Part shown: in pieces, positions 49,112 through 57,662 of the stretch
Numbering within the stretch: position 1 is the stretch's first letter
How the letters are laid out: each line of letters opens with the position of its first letter
DNA from: Streptomyces harbinensis
GTDB taxonomy: Bacteria; Actinomycetota; Actinomycetes; Streptomycetales; Streptomycetaceae
Assembly (NCBI RefSeq): GCF_900116145.1
Contig: NZ_FPAB01000005.1
Location: 434,001-498,000 of the forward strand
Direction of reading: 5' to 3'
DNA length: 64,000 nt
Program-made: the position numbers and the translations under genes
The notes under the pieces: model-generated
What the model saw: only the letters and a program-made list of their open reading frames with translations
The model's database searches: none
Told to the model about the DNA's origin: nothing

Positions 49112-49569
49112 GGCGCTCCGGGGGCGGCGCCGCGCGTCTTGTGCAGGCTGATACTGACCGTCTTGTCGTCCTTGACGGTCGATTCCACCTCACCGGCCAG
49201 CGCGCTCAGGACGGTCCAGGCGAAGGTGTCCCGCTCGGGGGCGTGACCTTCGGTGGTGGGTGCCGAGACGGTGACCCGCAAGGCATCCCCGACCAGCGTG
49301 AAAACGCATTCGAGCACACTGCCCGGGATGGCTTGCTGGAGCAGGATCGCGCAGGCCTCGTCCACCGCGATGCGCAGATCCTCGATCTCGTCGAGGGTGA
49401 AGTCCAAGCGGGCCGCGAGACCGGCCGTGGCCGTACGCAGTACCGAAAGATAGGCACCCGCCGCGGGCAGCCGGACCTCGACGAAGTCCTGCGATCCTGG
49501 CTCACCTGGGAACTGGGACACCCTCACCTCCACAGTGGCTGTCACTGATTGAGCGCTGCCCGGCACCAC
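49108..49569 (-). CDS. RsbW-like anti-sigma factor (serine kinase), likely UshX/PrsH
   Basis: 153 residues from GTG 49569; internal GTG codons (49545, 49533) could also be starts, and none has a clear ribosome binding site. A HATPase/GHKL fold: EIEDLRIAVDEACAILLQQA (N box region, about residues 65-84), with LRVTVSAPTTEGHAPERDTFAWTVLSALAGEV in the second half. Anti-sigma factors of this class bind SigB-type sigma factors and may phosphorylate an antagonist. Coupled to the sigma gene by overlap. No antagonist gene lies next to it. Confidence 0.85.
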   Translation of the reverse strand: MVPGSAQSVTATVEVRVSQFPGEPGSQDFVEVRLPAAGAYLSVLRTATAGLAARLDFTLDEIEDLRIAVDEACAILLQQAIPGSVLECVFTLVGDALRVTVSAPTTEGHAPERDTFAWTVLSALAGEVESTVKDDKTVSISLHKTRGAAPGAP

Positions 49570-49683
49570 CGAGGGTGCCGCGCGCCAACACGAAACGTAC
49601 GCCCTGCGACGCTACCGCGATCACTGGCGTGCTGTCGCCTGGATCTTCGCGGCCACCTCAGCGGTATTACTCATCGTAATGCA

Positions 49684-50637
49684 TCAAGTGCGTTCTGTGG
49701 TGGGGTGGATGGGATTCATTACGGTTTCCGGGCCGGGGACTCCGGTGATCACGGCGGCCAGGGTGGTGCCGGGTGCGAACGCCCCCTCTCCGGCGAGCGC
49801 GGTGAGCGCGTACAGCAGTTTGGCCACGTAGATCACCTCGATCCCGGGCAGCCCGTGCCGGCCGGCGAAGTCGGTGGCGAACTCCCGCAGGACGGGCGGC
49901 ACCCGGGCGTAGCCGCCGTGGTGGAAGCGCTCGTCGAGCCGCCAGTCGCCGCGCGGGCCGCCGAACGCCTCCTCCTGGAGGGCGCGGACCCGCCCGGCCA
50001 GGCCCGCGCCCTTGAGGACCGGGACGCCCAGCGCCCGCCGCCCGGGGCCGAGTCCGGCGGCGAGCCCGGCGAGCGTGCCGCCGGTGCCCACGGCGACGGC
50101 CGCCACATCGGGCGGATCGGCGGCCTCGCGCAGTTCGCGGCCGAGTTCGGTGCAGCCGTGCACGGCGAGGGCGTTGCTGCCGCCCTCCGGGACGAGGTAG
50201 GGGTCGCCGAACCGGGCGCGCAGCGCGGCGAGGTGGGCCGGATCCTCGCGCAGCCGGTACGCGGCCCGGCTGACGAAGTGCAGCCGCATGCCGTCGGCGG
50301 CGCAGCGGGCGAGCGAGGGGTTGAGGGGGCGGCCGGCGAGTTCGTCGCCGCGCACCACGCCGATGGTGGCGAGCCCGGTGATGCGGCCGGCCGCCGCCGT
50401 GGCGCGCAGATGGCCGGAGTAGGCGCCGCCGAAGGTCAGCAGGGCGCGGTGGCCGGCCGCCCGCGCCGCGCGCACGTTCGGCATGAGCTTGCGCCACTTG
50501 TTGCCGATGAGTTCGGGGTGCAGCAGATCGTCCCGCTTGAGGAGCAGCCGTACCCCGTGCCGTGCGAAGCGCTCGTCGCGCACCTCCTGGAGCGGGGAGG
50601 GCGGCGGCGTCGGGAGCGGGCCGGGTGCGCGCGTCAT
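49684..50637 (-). CDS. PLP-dependent ACC deaminase / D-cysteine desulfhydrase family enzyme
   Basis: 317 residues, fold type II PLP enzyme. PLP Lys in GNKWRKLMPN (near residue 50), substrate loop TFGGAYSGHL, phosphate-binding GTGGTLAGLAAG (about 175-186). The family includes 1-aminocyclopropane-1-carboxylate deaminase and D-cysteine desulfhydrase, which are hard to separate by sequence; in Streptomyces the latter or an unknown amine is more likely. Starts at ATG 50637, with no strong ribosome binding site. Divergent from the HelD-like gene. Confidence 0.88.
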   Translation of the reverse strand: MTRAPGPLPTPPPSPLQEVRDERFARHGVRLLLKRDDLLHPELIGNKWRKLMPNVRAARAAGHRALLTFGGAYSGHLRATAAAGRITGLATIGVVRGDELAGRPLNPSLARCAADGMRLHFVSRAAYRLREDPAHLAALRARFGDPYLVPEGGSNALAVHGCTELGRELREAADPPDVAAVAVGTGGTLAGLAAGLGPGRRALGVPVLKGAGLAGRVRALQEEAFGGPRGDWRLDERFHHGGYARVPPVLREFATDFAGRHGLPGIEVIYVAKLLYALTALAGEGAFAPGTTLAAVITGVPGPETVMNPIHPTTERT

Positions 50638-50690
50638 GCCGGTGAGGCTACCGGGGGCGGGGGCGGGCGCGGATACAGAAAAACCCCGCC

Positions 50691-50719
50691 TGGAAATGCG
50701 GGGAAAGCATTGCTATATT
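50691..50719 (+). promoter_or_regulatory. Putative vegetative promoter of the HelD-like gene
   Basis: TGGAAA (50691-50696), 17 bp, TATATT (50714-50719). The region is unusually A/T-rich for this DNA and has CCCCGC / GCGGGG arms (50684-50689 / 50698-50703) straddling the -35. The 5' leader would be ~65 nt. Confidence 0.45.
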
Positions 50720-50790
50720 GCTGGGTTCGTGCGCGTGAGAAATGCCGAACTCGCGCAGGATAAAGCCAGTTTACCGAAGGGGGAATTCCT

Positions 50791-53043
50791 TTGTCAACCG
50801 CGCGTGACAGGGAACAGGAATGCCTGACCGAGCTGTACACCCGCCTCGACGAGCTGCGCGAACAGACCCGGCAGCGGCTGGACCAGGTGCTCTCCACCAC
50901 CGGCCTCGGCCACCAGGGCCTGACCGAACGGGACGTCGCCGCCGCCGGCCTCGCCCGCCGGCTCGGCGAACTGCATTCCGTCGAGAACGGCCTGTGTTTC
51001 GGCCGGCTCACCATGACGGAAGGACCGGACCGCGCCATCGGCCGCATCGGAATTCCGGCGGCGGCCGACGAAACCGAACCCCCGCTGATCGACTGGCGCG
51101 CACCCGCCGCCCGCCCCTTCTACACCGCCACCGGAGCCCGCACCGAAGGCGTCCGCGTCCGGCGCCACCTGCGCACCAGCGGCCGTACCGTCACCGGCGT
51201 CCAGGACGAGGACCTCGCCGCCGGCGCGGTCGCCGGGGCCGGCGGCGACGGCACCCCGGCACTGCTCACCGCCCTGAACGCCCCGCGCACCGGCCGGATG
51301 ACCGACATCGTCGCCACCATCCAGGCCGAACAGGACGCGATCATCCGCGCCCCCCGGGCCGGGGTGCTCGTCGTCCAGGGCGGCCCAGGCACCGGCAAGA
51401 CCGCCGTCGCCCTGCACCGCGCCGCCTACCTGCTGTACACCCACCGGGAACGGCTCGCCCGCGACGTCGTGCTGATCGTCGGCCCCGGGACCGCGTTCCT
51501 GCGCTACATCGGCGAGGTCCTGCCCTCCCTCGGCGAGAGCGGCGTCCTGCTGGCCACCCCCGCCGAGCTGTACCCCGGCGTCACCGCCGACCGTCCCGAG
51601 GACCCGCGCACCGCCGAGCTCAAGGGCCGCGCGGCCATGGCCGGGGTGATCGCCGCCGCCCTCGCCGACCGGCAGTGGCTGCCGGCCGACACCCTGCGCA
51701 TCGACCACGACGGCGAGACCCTGCACCTCGACCGGGCCGGCGCCGAGCGGCTGCGCCGCCGCGCCCGCGACCTCGGCCTGCCGCACAACGAGACCGCGCC
51801 CCTGCACGGCGAACTGGTCGTCGACGCCCTCGCCCGCTCCGTCGCGGCCGGCATCCACACCGCCGTCCTCGGCCCCGGAGGCGAGGACGGCGGCTGGGGA
51901 GACGGCGGCGACTGGCCCCCGGGCGAGGACGACTCCCTGCTGAGCGAGGACGAACTCGACGACCTGCGGGCCGAGCTGCGCTCGTCCCCCGGCGTACGCG
52001 CCGCCCTGCGCCGGCTGTGGCCCCCGCTCACCCCGCAGCGGCTGCTCGCCGACCTGTTCGCCTCGCCCCGCCGGCTGGCCACCGCCGCCCCCCGCCTCAC
52101 CGACGCGGAACGCGGCCTGCTGCTGCGCGAGCCCGGCGGCTGGGCCCCCTCGGACGTACCGCTGCTGGACGAGGCCGCCGAACTCCTCGGCACCGACGAC
52201 CGCGCCGCCCGGGCCGCCGAAGCCGCCGAGCACGCCGAACGGCTGCGGCTCGCCCAGGAAGCCCTGGACGTCGCCCGCGGCTCCCGCGCCACCGAACACG
52301 ACGACGGCACCGACCCCGAGACCCTGTCCGCCTTCGACCTGCTCGACGCCGGCCGGCTCGCCGAACGCCACGCGGAAGCCGACCACCGCACCCCCGCAGA
52401 ACGCGCCGCCGCCGACCGCACCTGGGCGTTCGGGCACATCGTGGTCGACGAGGCGCAGGAACTGTCCGCCATGACCTGGCGGCTGCTGCTGCGCCGCTGC
52501 CCGGCCCGCTCCATGACCCTGGTCGGCGACATCGCGCAGACCTCCGCGCCCGGCGGCGCCCGCTCCTGGGCCGCGGCCCTCGACCCGCACCTGGGGCCCG
52601 GCCGGGCCCGTACCGTCGAGCTGACCGTCAACTACCGGCTGCCCGCCGAGATCGCCGCCCCGGCCGCCGATGTGCTGCGCGCCATCGACCCGGAGCTGCG
52701 CCCGCCCCGCGCCGTACGCTCCACCGGCGTGCCGCCGTGGCACCGCACCGTGCCCGCCGGCCGGCTGCCCGCCGGGACCGCCCGCGCCCTGGCGGACGAA
52801 CGCGCCGCGCACCCCGGTGGCACCGCCGCCGTGATCGCCCCGCCGGACCTGCTGCCCGCGCTCACCGCGGCGGTCGGCCCCGTACCCGGGGTGAGCGTGC
52901 TGGACCCGCGCACCGCCAAGGGCCTGGAGTACGACACCGTCCTCGTCGTGGACCCCGGTGCGATGCCGCTGCCCGACCGCTACGTCGCGCTCACCCGCGC
53001 CACACAGCGGCTCGGCATCCTCACCCCCAGCCGTGCAGGCTGA
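50791..53043 (+). CDS. HelD-like UvrD-superfamily ATPase (RNA polymerase-associated)
   Basis: 750 residues from TTG 50791, with GGGGGAA seven bases upstream. An N-terminal coiled-coil-like arm (about 1-70) leads to the domain PLIDWRAPAARPFYTA typical of HelD. Walker A is GGPGTGKT (199-206). Later motifs are HIVVDEAQELSAMTW (Walker B), VGDIAQTSAPG, VELTVNYRLPAEI and KGLEYDTVLVVDPG, with DRYVALTRATQRLGIL. HelD proteins pull RNA polymerase off DNA and recycle it; a related class (HelR) gives rifamycin tolerance. The N-terminus here fits HelD more than the HelR type. It converges on a Nudix gene with 23 bp overlap. Confidence 0.88.
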   Translation: MSTARDREQECLTELYTRLDELREQTRQRLDQVLSTTGLGHQGLTERDVAAAGLARRLGELHSVENGLCFGRLTMTEGPDRAIGRIGIPAAADETEPPLIDWRAPAARPFYTATGARTEGVRVRRHLRTSGRTVTGVQDEDLAAGAVAGAGGDGTPALLTALNAPRTGRMTDIVATIQAEQDAIIRAPRAGVLVVQGGPGTGKTAVALHRAAYLLYTHRERLARDVVLIVGPGTAFLRYIGEVLPSLGESGVLLATPAELYPGVTADRPEDPRTAELKGRAAMAGVIAAALADRQWLPADTLRIDHDGETLHLDRAGAERLRRRARDLGLPHNETAPLHGELVVDALARSVAAGIHTAVLGPGGEDGGWGDGGDWPPGEDDSLLSEDELDDLRAELRSSPGVRAALRRLWPPLTPQRLLADLFASPRRLATAAPRLTDAERGLLLREPGGWAPSDVPLLDEAAELLGTDDRAARAAEAAEHAERLRLAQEALDVARGSRATEHDDGTDPETLSAFDLLDAGRLAERHAEADHRTPAERAAADRTWAFGHIVVDEAQELSAMTWRLLLRRCPARSMTLVGDIAQTSAPGGARSWAAALDPHLGPGRARTVELTVNYRLPAEIAAPAADVLRAIDPELRPPRAVRSTGVPPWHRTVPAGRLPAGTARALADERAAHPGGTAAVIAPPDLLPALTAAVGPVPGVSVLDPRTAKGLEYDTVLVVDPGAMPLPDRYVALTRATQRLGILTPSRAG

Positions 53044-53485
53044 CCACCGGCTCCCCGCGCAGCGCGCGGTGCAGCATCCGGTCGGTGGAGAGCACCATCT
53101 CCCCGGCCGGCACCTCGCCGGTCCCCACCCAGCGCACCTCGCTGTGCTTGCCCGGCTCGGTGTTCACCGGCTCGCCCTGCCACCGCTCGGCCACGAACAC
53201 CACCGTGAGGAACCCGGCCGCCGAGCCGATACCCGGCGCCGCGTGCACCACCGACGCCAGCCGCAGATCCTCCTCCGCCACCACCAGACCGGTCTCCTCG
53301 CGCAGTTCCCGCACCGCGCCCCGGGTCACCGGCTCGCCCGGCTCGCACTTGCCCAACGGCAGGTCCCACAGGCCCGCCCCGAACCGCGCCCCCGCGCCGC
53401 GCCGCAGCAGCACCACCCGGGCGCGCTCCCGGTCGTGCACGACGACGGCGGCGGACAGGGGCGGGGCGGCTGCGGAGGACGTCAT
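53021..53485 (-). CDS. Nudix hydrolase
   Basis: 154 residues from ATG 53485. The Nudix box is complete: GKCEPGEPVTRGAVREL followed by REETGL (about residues 44-67), with metal-binding Glu residues in REEEG pattern order. The family hydrolyses nucleoside diphosphate derivatives, such as oxidised nucleotides or ADP-ribose; substrate unknown. Its 3' end overlaps the convergent HelD-like gene by 23 bp. Confidence 0.92.
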   Translation of the reverse strand: MTSSAAAPPLSAAVVVHDRERARVVLLRRGAGARFGAGLWDLPLGKCEPGEPVTRGAVRELREETGLVVAEEDLRLASVVHAAPGIGSAAGFLTVVFVAERWQGEPVNTEPGKHSEVRWVGTGEVPAGEMVLSTDRMLHRALRGEPVVSLHGWG

Positions 53486-53584
53486 GCGCCGCAGCCTAGA
53501 GGTTTGCCCGCGGGCCGCCGCGGCCACCCGTGACCCAGCCATCGCAGAACGAGGAGAACACCGGAGGAGAAGGGGCGAAGAACG

Positions 53585-54007
53585 ATGACCACGGCACACG
53601 AGACCATGATCCGCGGCATGCTGCGCAGCTACCCCGCCGACCTGGGGCACGTCGACCGGGAGGCGATGGCGCGCTGCATCGAGGCGTGTGTGGCCTGCGC
53701 GCAGAGCTGTACGGCGTGCGCGGACGCCTGTCTGTCGGAGGTGCGGGTGGCCGACCTCGCCAAGTGCGTGCGTACCGACCTGGACTGCGCGGACGTCTGC
53801 GAGACGACCGGGCGGGTGCTGTCCCGGCACACCGGCTACGACGCGCAGCTCACCCGCGCCCAGCTGACGGCGTGCGTGGCGGCGTGCAAGGCGTGCGGCG
53901 ACGAGTGCGGCCGGCACGCGGAGATGCACGAACACTGCCGGATCTGCGCCGACGCCTGCCGCCGCTGCGAGGAAGCCTGCCGCGAACTGCTCGCCGCGCT
54001 CGGCTGA
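53585..54007 (+). CDS. Cys-rich four-helix-bundle copper-storage-like protein (DUF326)
   Basis: 140 residues with 18 Cys by count, no signal peptide, so cytosolic. Cys recur with helical spacing: CIEACVACAQSCTACADAC (about residues 31-49), CVRTDLDCADVC, CVAACKACGDEC and CRICADACRRCEEAC. This is the DUF326 / Csp3-type four-helix bundle whose core is lined with thiols that bind many Cu(I) ions. Likely buffers copper in the cytosol. ATG 53585 follows GAACG with GGAGGAGAAGGGG 10-20 bases upstream. Its stop lies inside an 8-bp tandem repeat. Confidence 0.9.
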   Translation: MTTAHETMIRGMLRSYPADLGHVDREAMARCIEACVACAQSCTACADACLSEVRVADLAKCVRTDLDCADVCETTGRVLSRHTGYDAQLTRAQLTACVAACKACGDECGRHAEMHEHCRICADACRRCEEACRELLAALG

Positions 54008-54058
54008 GCCGCTGAGCCGCTGAGCCGCTGAGCCGCTGAGCCGCTGAGCCGCTGAACC
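54003..54058. repeat. 8-bp tandem repeat GCTGAGCC across a stop codon
   Basis: Six perfect copies of GCTGAGCC (54003-54050) and one variant GCTGAACC (54051-54058). Every unit contains TGA; because 8 is not a multiple of 3, stops appear in all frames. The array begins inside the last codons of the Cys-rich protein gene, and its TGA is in the first unit. Confidence 0.95.
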
Positions 54059-54088
54059 CGGCCCCGGGCCGTCCGCCGTCCGGCGGGG

Positions 54089-56527
54089 TCAGGGACGGTC
54101 CGGCAGCTGCTGCTCCGCCCAGATGGTCTTGCCGCCGGCCGACTGGCGGGTGCCCCAGCGCTCCGTCAGCTGGGCCACCAGCATCAGCCCGCGCCCGCCC
54201 TCGTCGAACCCGGCCGCCCGGCGCAGATGCGGGGCGGTGCTGCTGGTGTCCGAGACCTCCACGATCAGCGTGCGGTCCAGGATCAGCCGCAGCCGGATCG
54301 GCCCGGTGGCGTGCCGGATGGCGTTGGCGATCAGCTCGGTGACCACCAGCTCGGTGGTGAACACCAGCTCCGCGAGCCCCCAGTCCGTCAGCTGCCCGCT
54401 CACATCCTGCCGGGCGATGCCGCAGCTGGCCGGGTCGTCGGGGATGTCCCAGGCGGCGACGTTCCGCTCGTCGAGCATCCGGGTGCGCGCCATCAGCAGC
54501 GCCACGTCGTCGCCCGGCGGCTCCCCGGCGAGCAGGGTGCTGATCACCTCCTCGCAGCGGGCGTCGAGCGAGGGCGCGGGGGCGGCGATCGCCCGGTGCA
54601 GCCGCCGGTACCCCTCGTCCATGTCCCGGTCCCGGCGCTCCACGAGGCCGTCGGTGAACAGCGCCAGCACCGAGCCCTCGGGCAGGGTCAGCTCCGCCGA
54701 CTCGAACGGCAGCCCGCCCAGGCCCAGCGGCGGCCCGGCCGGCAGCTCCACCGTGATGACCTCCGCCGTCTCCGGCAGGTACAGCACGGGCGGCGGGTGC
54801 CCGGCCCTGGCGACGGTGCAGGAGCCGTTCACCGGGTCGTAGACCGCGTACAGGCAGGTGGCGCCGATGTCCCCGGGGCCCTCGGCCACGCCGGTGTCCT
54901 CCGACAGCCGGAGCACCAGGTCGTCCAGGTGGGTGAGCAGCTCATCGGGCGGCAGATCGACGTCCGCCAGGGTGCGGACGGCGGTACGCAGCCGGCCCAT
55001 CGTCGCGGACGCCTGCACCCCGTGGCCCACCACGTCGCCCACGATCAGCCCCACCCGGGCGCCGGACAGCGGGATGACGTCGAACCAGTCGCCGCCCACC
55101 CCGGTCTGCCCGGCCGCCGCCAGATAGCGGGAGGCGACCTGGACGGCGGTGCGCTGCGGGAGGGTCTGCGGGAGCAGGCTGCGCTGGAGCCCGAGGGCTG
55201 TCTCGCGCTCGTGGGTGAACCGCTGCGCGTTGTCCAGGCACACGGCGGCCCGCGCGGCGATCTCCCGCGCCACCAGGACGTCGTCGGGCGCGAACGGGTC
55301 CGGGCGCCGGTAGCGGGCGAACTGCGCCACGCCCAGGGTCACCCCGCGCGCCGACAGCGGGACGGTGAGCGCCGAGTGCACGCCCAGCTCCCGGGCCCGC
55401 CGCCCGCGTACCGGGTCCTGTTCCACCCAGGCCAGGAAGTCGGGGTCGTCGCGGTCCAGCACCACCGGTTCGCCGGAGAGCACCGCCCGTACCGGGGAGG
55501 CGGAGACCGGGTGGTCCCACACCTCGCCGTCCGCCACCAGCGCCCCGGGGCTCTCCGGCAGGGCGGAGCGGTGGGCGACGCGGCGCAGGGTCAGCGTCCC
55601 CTCCTCCAGGGCGGGCAGCGCGGCGCCGTGCGGGTGCGGGACGGCCAGCAGGTCGACGGTGGCGAAGTCGGCGAGCCGGGGAACGCACACGTCCACCAGC
55701 TCCTGCGCGGTGCGGCCGACCTCCAGGGTGCTGCCGATCCGCCGCCCGGCGTCGTTGACCAGCTGGAGCCGCACCCGGGCCCGGTCCTCGCCGGTGATGT
55801 CCACGGCGGCCAGCGCCACGGCCACCAGCCGGCCCTCCTGGTCCCACACCGGGGCGATGCGGCCGAGCCAGGCGTGCTCGCGGGTCTCGCCGCCGGTGCG
55901 CAGCCGGGTGCGGACGTCCCGGGGCCGGCCGGTCCGTACCGCTTCGCGCAGTTGTTCCTCCAGCTCGATGCTCTGGGGTTTGCCGCCGATCTCCGACAGC
56001 CGCAGCCCGCGCACCTCGTCCTCGGTGACGCCGATGACCTCCTCCATGGCCCGGTTGGCGCGGCGCAGCCGGATGTCGGTGTCGTAGAGCGCGAGGGCGT
56101 TGGGCGCGTACAGGAAGGCGGAGCGGGGGAGCTGGTCGTCCTGCGGGGTGCGGGTGGTGCCGGTGATCGGGCTGACCACCAGCCAGCCGTCCGGGTGACC
56201 GTCCCGCTCCGACAGCCGGTGGACGAGCAGGCGTACGGTGAGCCGCCGTCCGTCGCGGTGCCGCAGCGCGACCCGGCCCTTCCAGAGCAGCGGGCCGCCG
56301 TCCGGGGGCGGGACGCCGGGCGGTACGGGATCGGCGAGCAGTCCGGCGGCGGGACGGCCGACGGTCTCGGCCGCGGGGTGGCCGAGCAGCCGGCGGGCGC
56401 CGTCGTTCCAGTGCGTGACCGTCCCGGAGGCGTCCAGGACGGCCCGGGCGGTGGCCGCCTCGTCCGGGGGCCCGGACCAGGGGTCGGCCCCGTCCCTGGT
56501 GGGGTGCCCCGGGCCGCCTGTACTCAC
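54089..56527 (-). CDS. PAS-GAF-PP2C (SpoIIE-type) phosphatase with C-terminal kinase-like ATPase
   Basis: 812 residues from GTG 56527; an upstream ATG at 56620 would add 31 unconvincing residues. Order: PAS domains (about 20-130 and 140-260, with LYDTDIRLRRANRAMEEVIG), a GAF domain (about 270-430), the PP2C/SpoIIE domain (about 445-670; GVGGDWFDVIPL, GDVVGHGVQASATM and FTDGLVERRD carry the metal-binding Asp/Gly), and an anti-sigma-like HATPase (about 690-805; ELIANAIRHATGPIRL, GGRGLMLV). Such proteins switch stress sigma factors by dephosphorylating anti-anti-sigma factors. Streptomyces hold dozens; target unknown, though the sigH module lies 5 kb away. Confidence 0.88.
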   Translation of the reverse strand: MSTGGPGHPTRDGADPWSGPPDEAATARAVLDASGTVTHWNDGARRLLGHPAAETVGRPAAGLLADPVPPGVPPPDGGPLLWKGRVALRHRDGRRLTVRLLVHRLSERDGHPDGWLVVSPITGTTRTPQDDQLPRSAFLYAPNALALYDTDIRLRRANRAMEEVIGVTEDEVRGLRLSEIGGKPQSIELEEQLREAVRTGRPRDVRTRLRTGGETREHAWLGRIAPVWDQEGRLVAVALAAVDITGEDRARVRLQLVNDAGRRIGSTLEVGRTAQELVDVCVPRLADFATVDLLAVPHPHGAALPALEEGTLTLRRVAHRSALPESPGALVADGEVWDHPVSASPVRAVLSGEPVVLDRDDPDFLAWVEQDPVRGRRARELGVHSALTVPLSARGVTLGVAQFARYRRPDPFAPDDVLVAREIAARAAVCLDNAQRFTHERETALGLQRSLLPQTLPQRTAVQVASRYLAAAGQTGVGGDWFDVIPLSGARVGLIVGDVVGHGVQASATMGRLRTAVRTLADVDLPPDELLTHLDDLVLRLSEDTGVAEGPGDIGATCLYAVYDPVNGSCTVARAGHPPPVLYLPETAEVITVELPAGPPLGLGGLPFESAELTLPEGSVLALFTDGLVERRDRDMDEGYRRLHRAIAAPAPSLDARCEEVISTLLAGEPPGDDVALLMARTRMLDERNVAAWDIPDDPASCGIARQDVSGQLTDWGLAELVFTTELVVTELIANAIRHATGPIRLRLILDRTLIVEVSDTSSTAPHLRRAAGFDEGGRGLMLVAQLTERWGTRQSAGGKTIWAEQQLPDRP

Positions 56528-56675
56528 ATCCCCAGCGTGTGGCACGGGCGGCCGGCCGACAACCGCACAGAGCCGCCCGGGGTCGGGGACGTACCGGGCC
56601 CGGAACCTCCCCGTACACACCGGCGGCGCCCGTCCCCCGAGGGGCCGGGCGCCGCAGGGCGACCTGAGCCGGCGT

Positions 56676-57071
56676 TCACGCCTTCTTGGTCTCCCAGAAG
56701 ATCTCGTCGATCTTCGCGATGTAGTCCAGGGCCTTCTGGCCGGTGGCCGGGTCGGTGGAACCCTTGGCCGCGCTGAGCGCCTTCAGGGTGTCGTTGACCA
56801 GCTGGTGCAGCTCCGGGTACTTCTCGAAGTGCGGCGGCTTGAAGTAGTCGCTCCACAGCACCGACACGTGGTGCTTGGCCAGCTCGGCCCGCTCTTCCTT
56901 GATGACGGTGGCCCGGGCCCGGAAGTGCGGGTCCTCGTTGGCCTGGTACTTCTCCTGGACTGCCTTGACGGATTCTGCCTCGATGCGCGCCTGGGCGGGG
57001 TCGTACACGCCGCACGGCAGGTCGCAGTGGGCACTGACCTTCACCGTGGGGGCGAAAAGGCGGGAGAGCAT
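56676..57071 (-). CDS. sodN: Nickel superoxide dismutase precursor
   Basis: 131 residues. A 14-residue propeptide is followed by HCDLPCGVYDPAQ: after cleavage His1, Cys2 and Cys6 form the nickel hook. The helical rest (AESVKAVQEKYQANEDPHF, EERAELAKHHVSVLWSDYFK) builds the four-helix bundle of the hexamer. Detoxifies superoxide in the cytoplasm when nickel is available. In S. coelicolor sodN is repressed, when nickel is scarce, by a small RNA from the sodF 3' UTR that pairs near the sodN start. Divergent from sodX. Confidence 0.97.
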   Translation of the reverse strand: MLSRLFAPTVKVSAHCDLPCGVYDPAQARIEAESVKAVQEKYQANEDPHFRARATVIKEERAELAKHHVSVLWSDYFKPPHFEKYPELHQLVNDTLKALSAAKGSTDPATGQKALDYIAKIDEIFWETKKA

Positions 57072-57242
57072 GGGGCCGTCCTTCCTCGTGATCGTCTTCT
57101 CGCGTGCGACATTACTCCGTGAGGGGCGGCTTTTCTCGGTTGACCCCGGTCACCGGGCCCGGCTTACATCCAAAGTCCGATGCGAGCGGGCCAACCGGCC
57201 GAGTGCGAAGGCCGGTCGAGCACAGGAAGAGGCAGCGGGCGG

Positions 57243-57662
57243 ATGACGGAGCGGGCAGGGCGGCGTGCGGACGGGACGGGGCGGATCGGCCTCGCCGAGG
57301 TGTACAACCCCTCGATGCTGCCCACGCTGCGCCCGGGCGACCGGTTGCTGCTGCGGTACGGGGCCCGGGTGCGGCCGGGCGATGTGGTGGTGCTGCGCCA
57401 TCCGTTCCAGCACGATCTGCTGATCGTCAAGCGCGCGGTGGAGCGGCGGGGCGCGGGCTGGTGGGTGGTCGGGGACAACCCCGAGGTCACCAACGACAGC
57501 CGGGAGTTCGGGGCGGTTCCGGACGATCTGGTGGTGGCGCGGGCGCTGGTGCGGCTGCGGTCGCCGCGCCGGTCTCAGCGGTCGCCGCTGGCGGTGCTGG
57601 GCTGGCTGCCGTCGGCGGTACGGCCGCTCAGTTCGCGTTCGCGGCGCTTGCGGGCCCGGTAG
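57243..57662 (+). CDS. sodX: SodX: S26-type peptidase for nickel SOD maturation
   Basis: 139 residues from ATG 57243. Signal peptidase I-like (S26): Ser nucleophile in NPSMLPTLRPGD (near residue 24), Lys general base in LIVKRAVERR (near residue 62), then WWVVGDNPEVTNDSREFG. There is no membrane anchor, so cytosolic. It is thought to cut the SodN propeptide to expose His1. Its place beside sodN is typical. The final ~30 residues (RSPRRSQRSPLAVLGWLPSA and on) extend beyond the usual domain, and the gene's last 88 bp overlap the convergent CGNR gene. Confidence 0.93.
   Translation: MTERAGRRADGTGRIGLAEVYNPSMLPTLRPGDRLLLRYGARVRPGDVVVLRHPFQHDLLIVKRAVERRGAGWWVVGDNPEVTNDSREFGAVPDDLVVARALVRLRSPRRSQRSPLAVLGWLPSAVRPLSSRSRRLRAR

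Noticed and set aside
50638..50790. Rifamycin-associated element upstream of the HelD-like gene
   Set aside because: No inverted repeat of the GGGGCTTG / CAAGCCCC type was found; only a CCCCGC / GCGGGG hairpin is present.
57072..57242. Nur (nickel regulator) box between sodN and sodX
   Set aside because: No Nur-like palindrome could be recognised; sodN control in S. coelicolor is indirect through the sodF 3' RNA.
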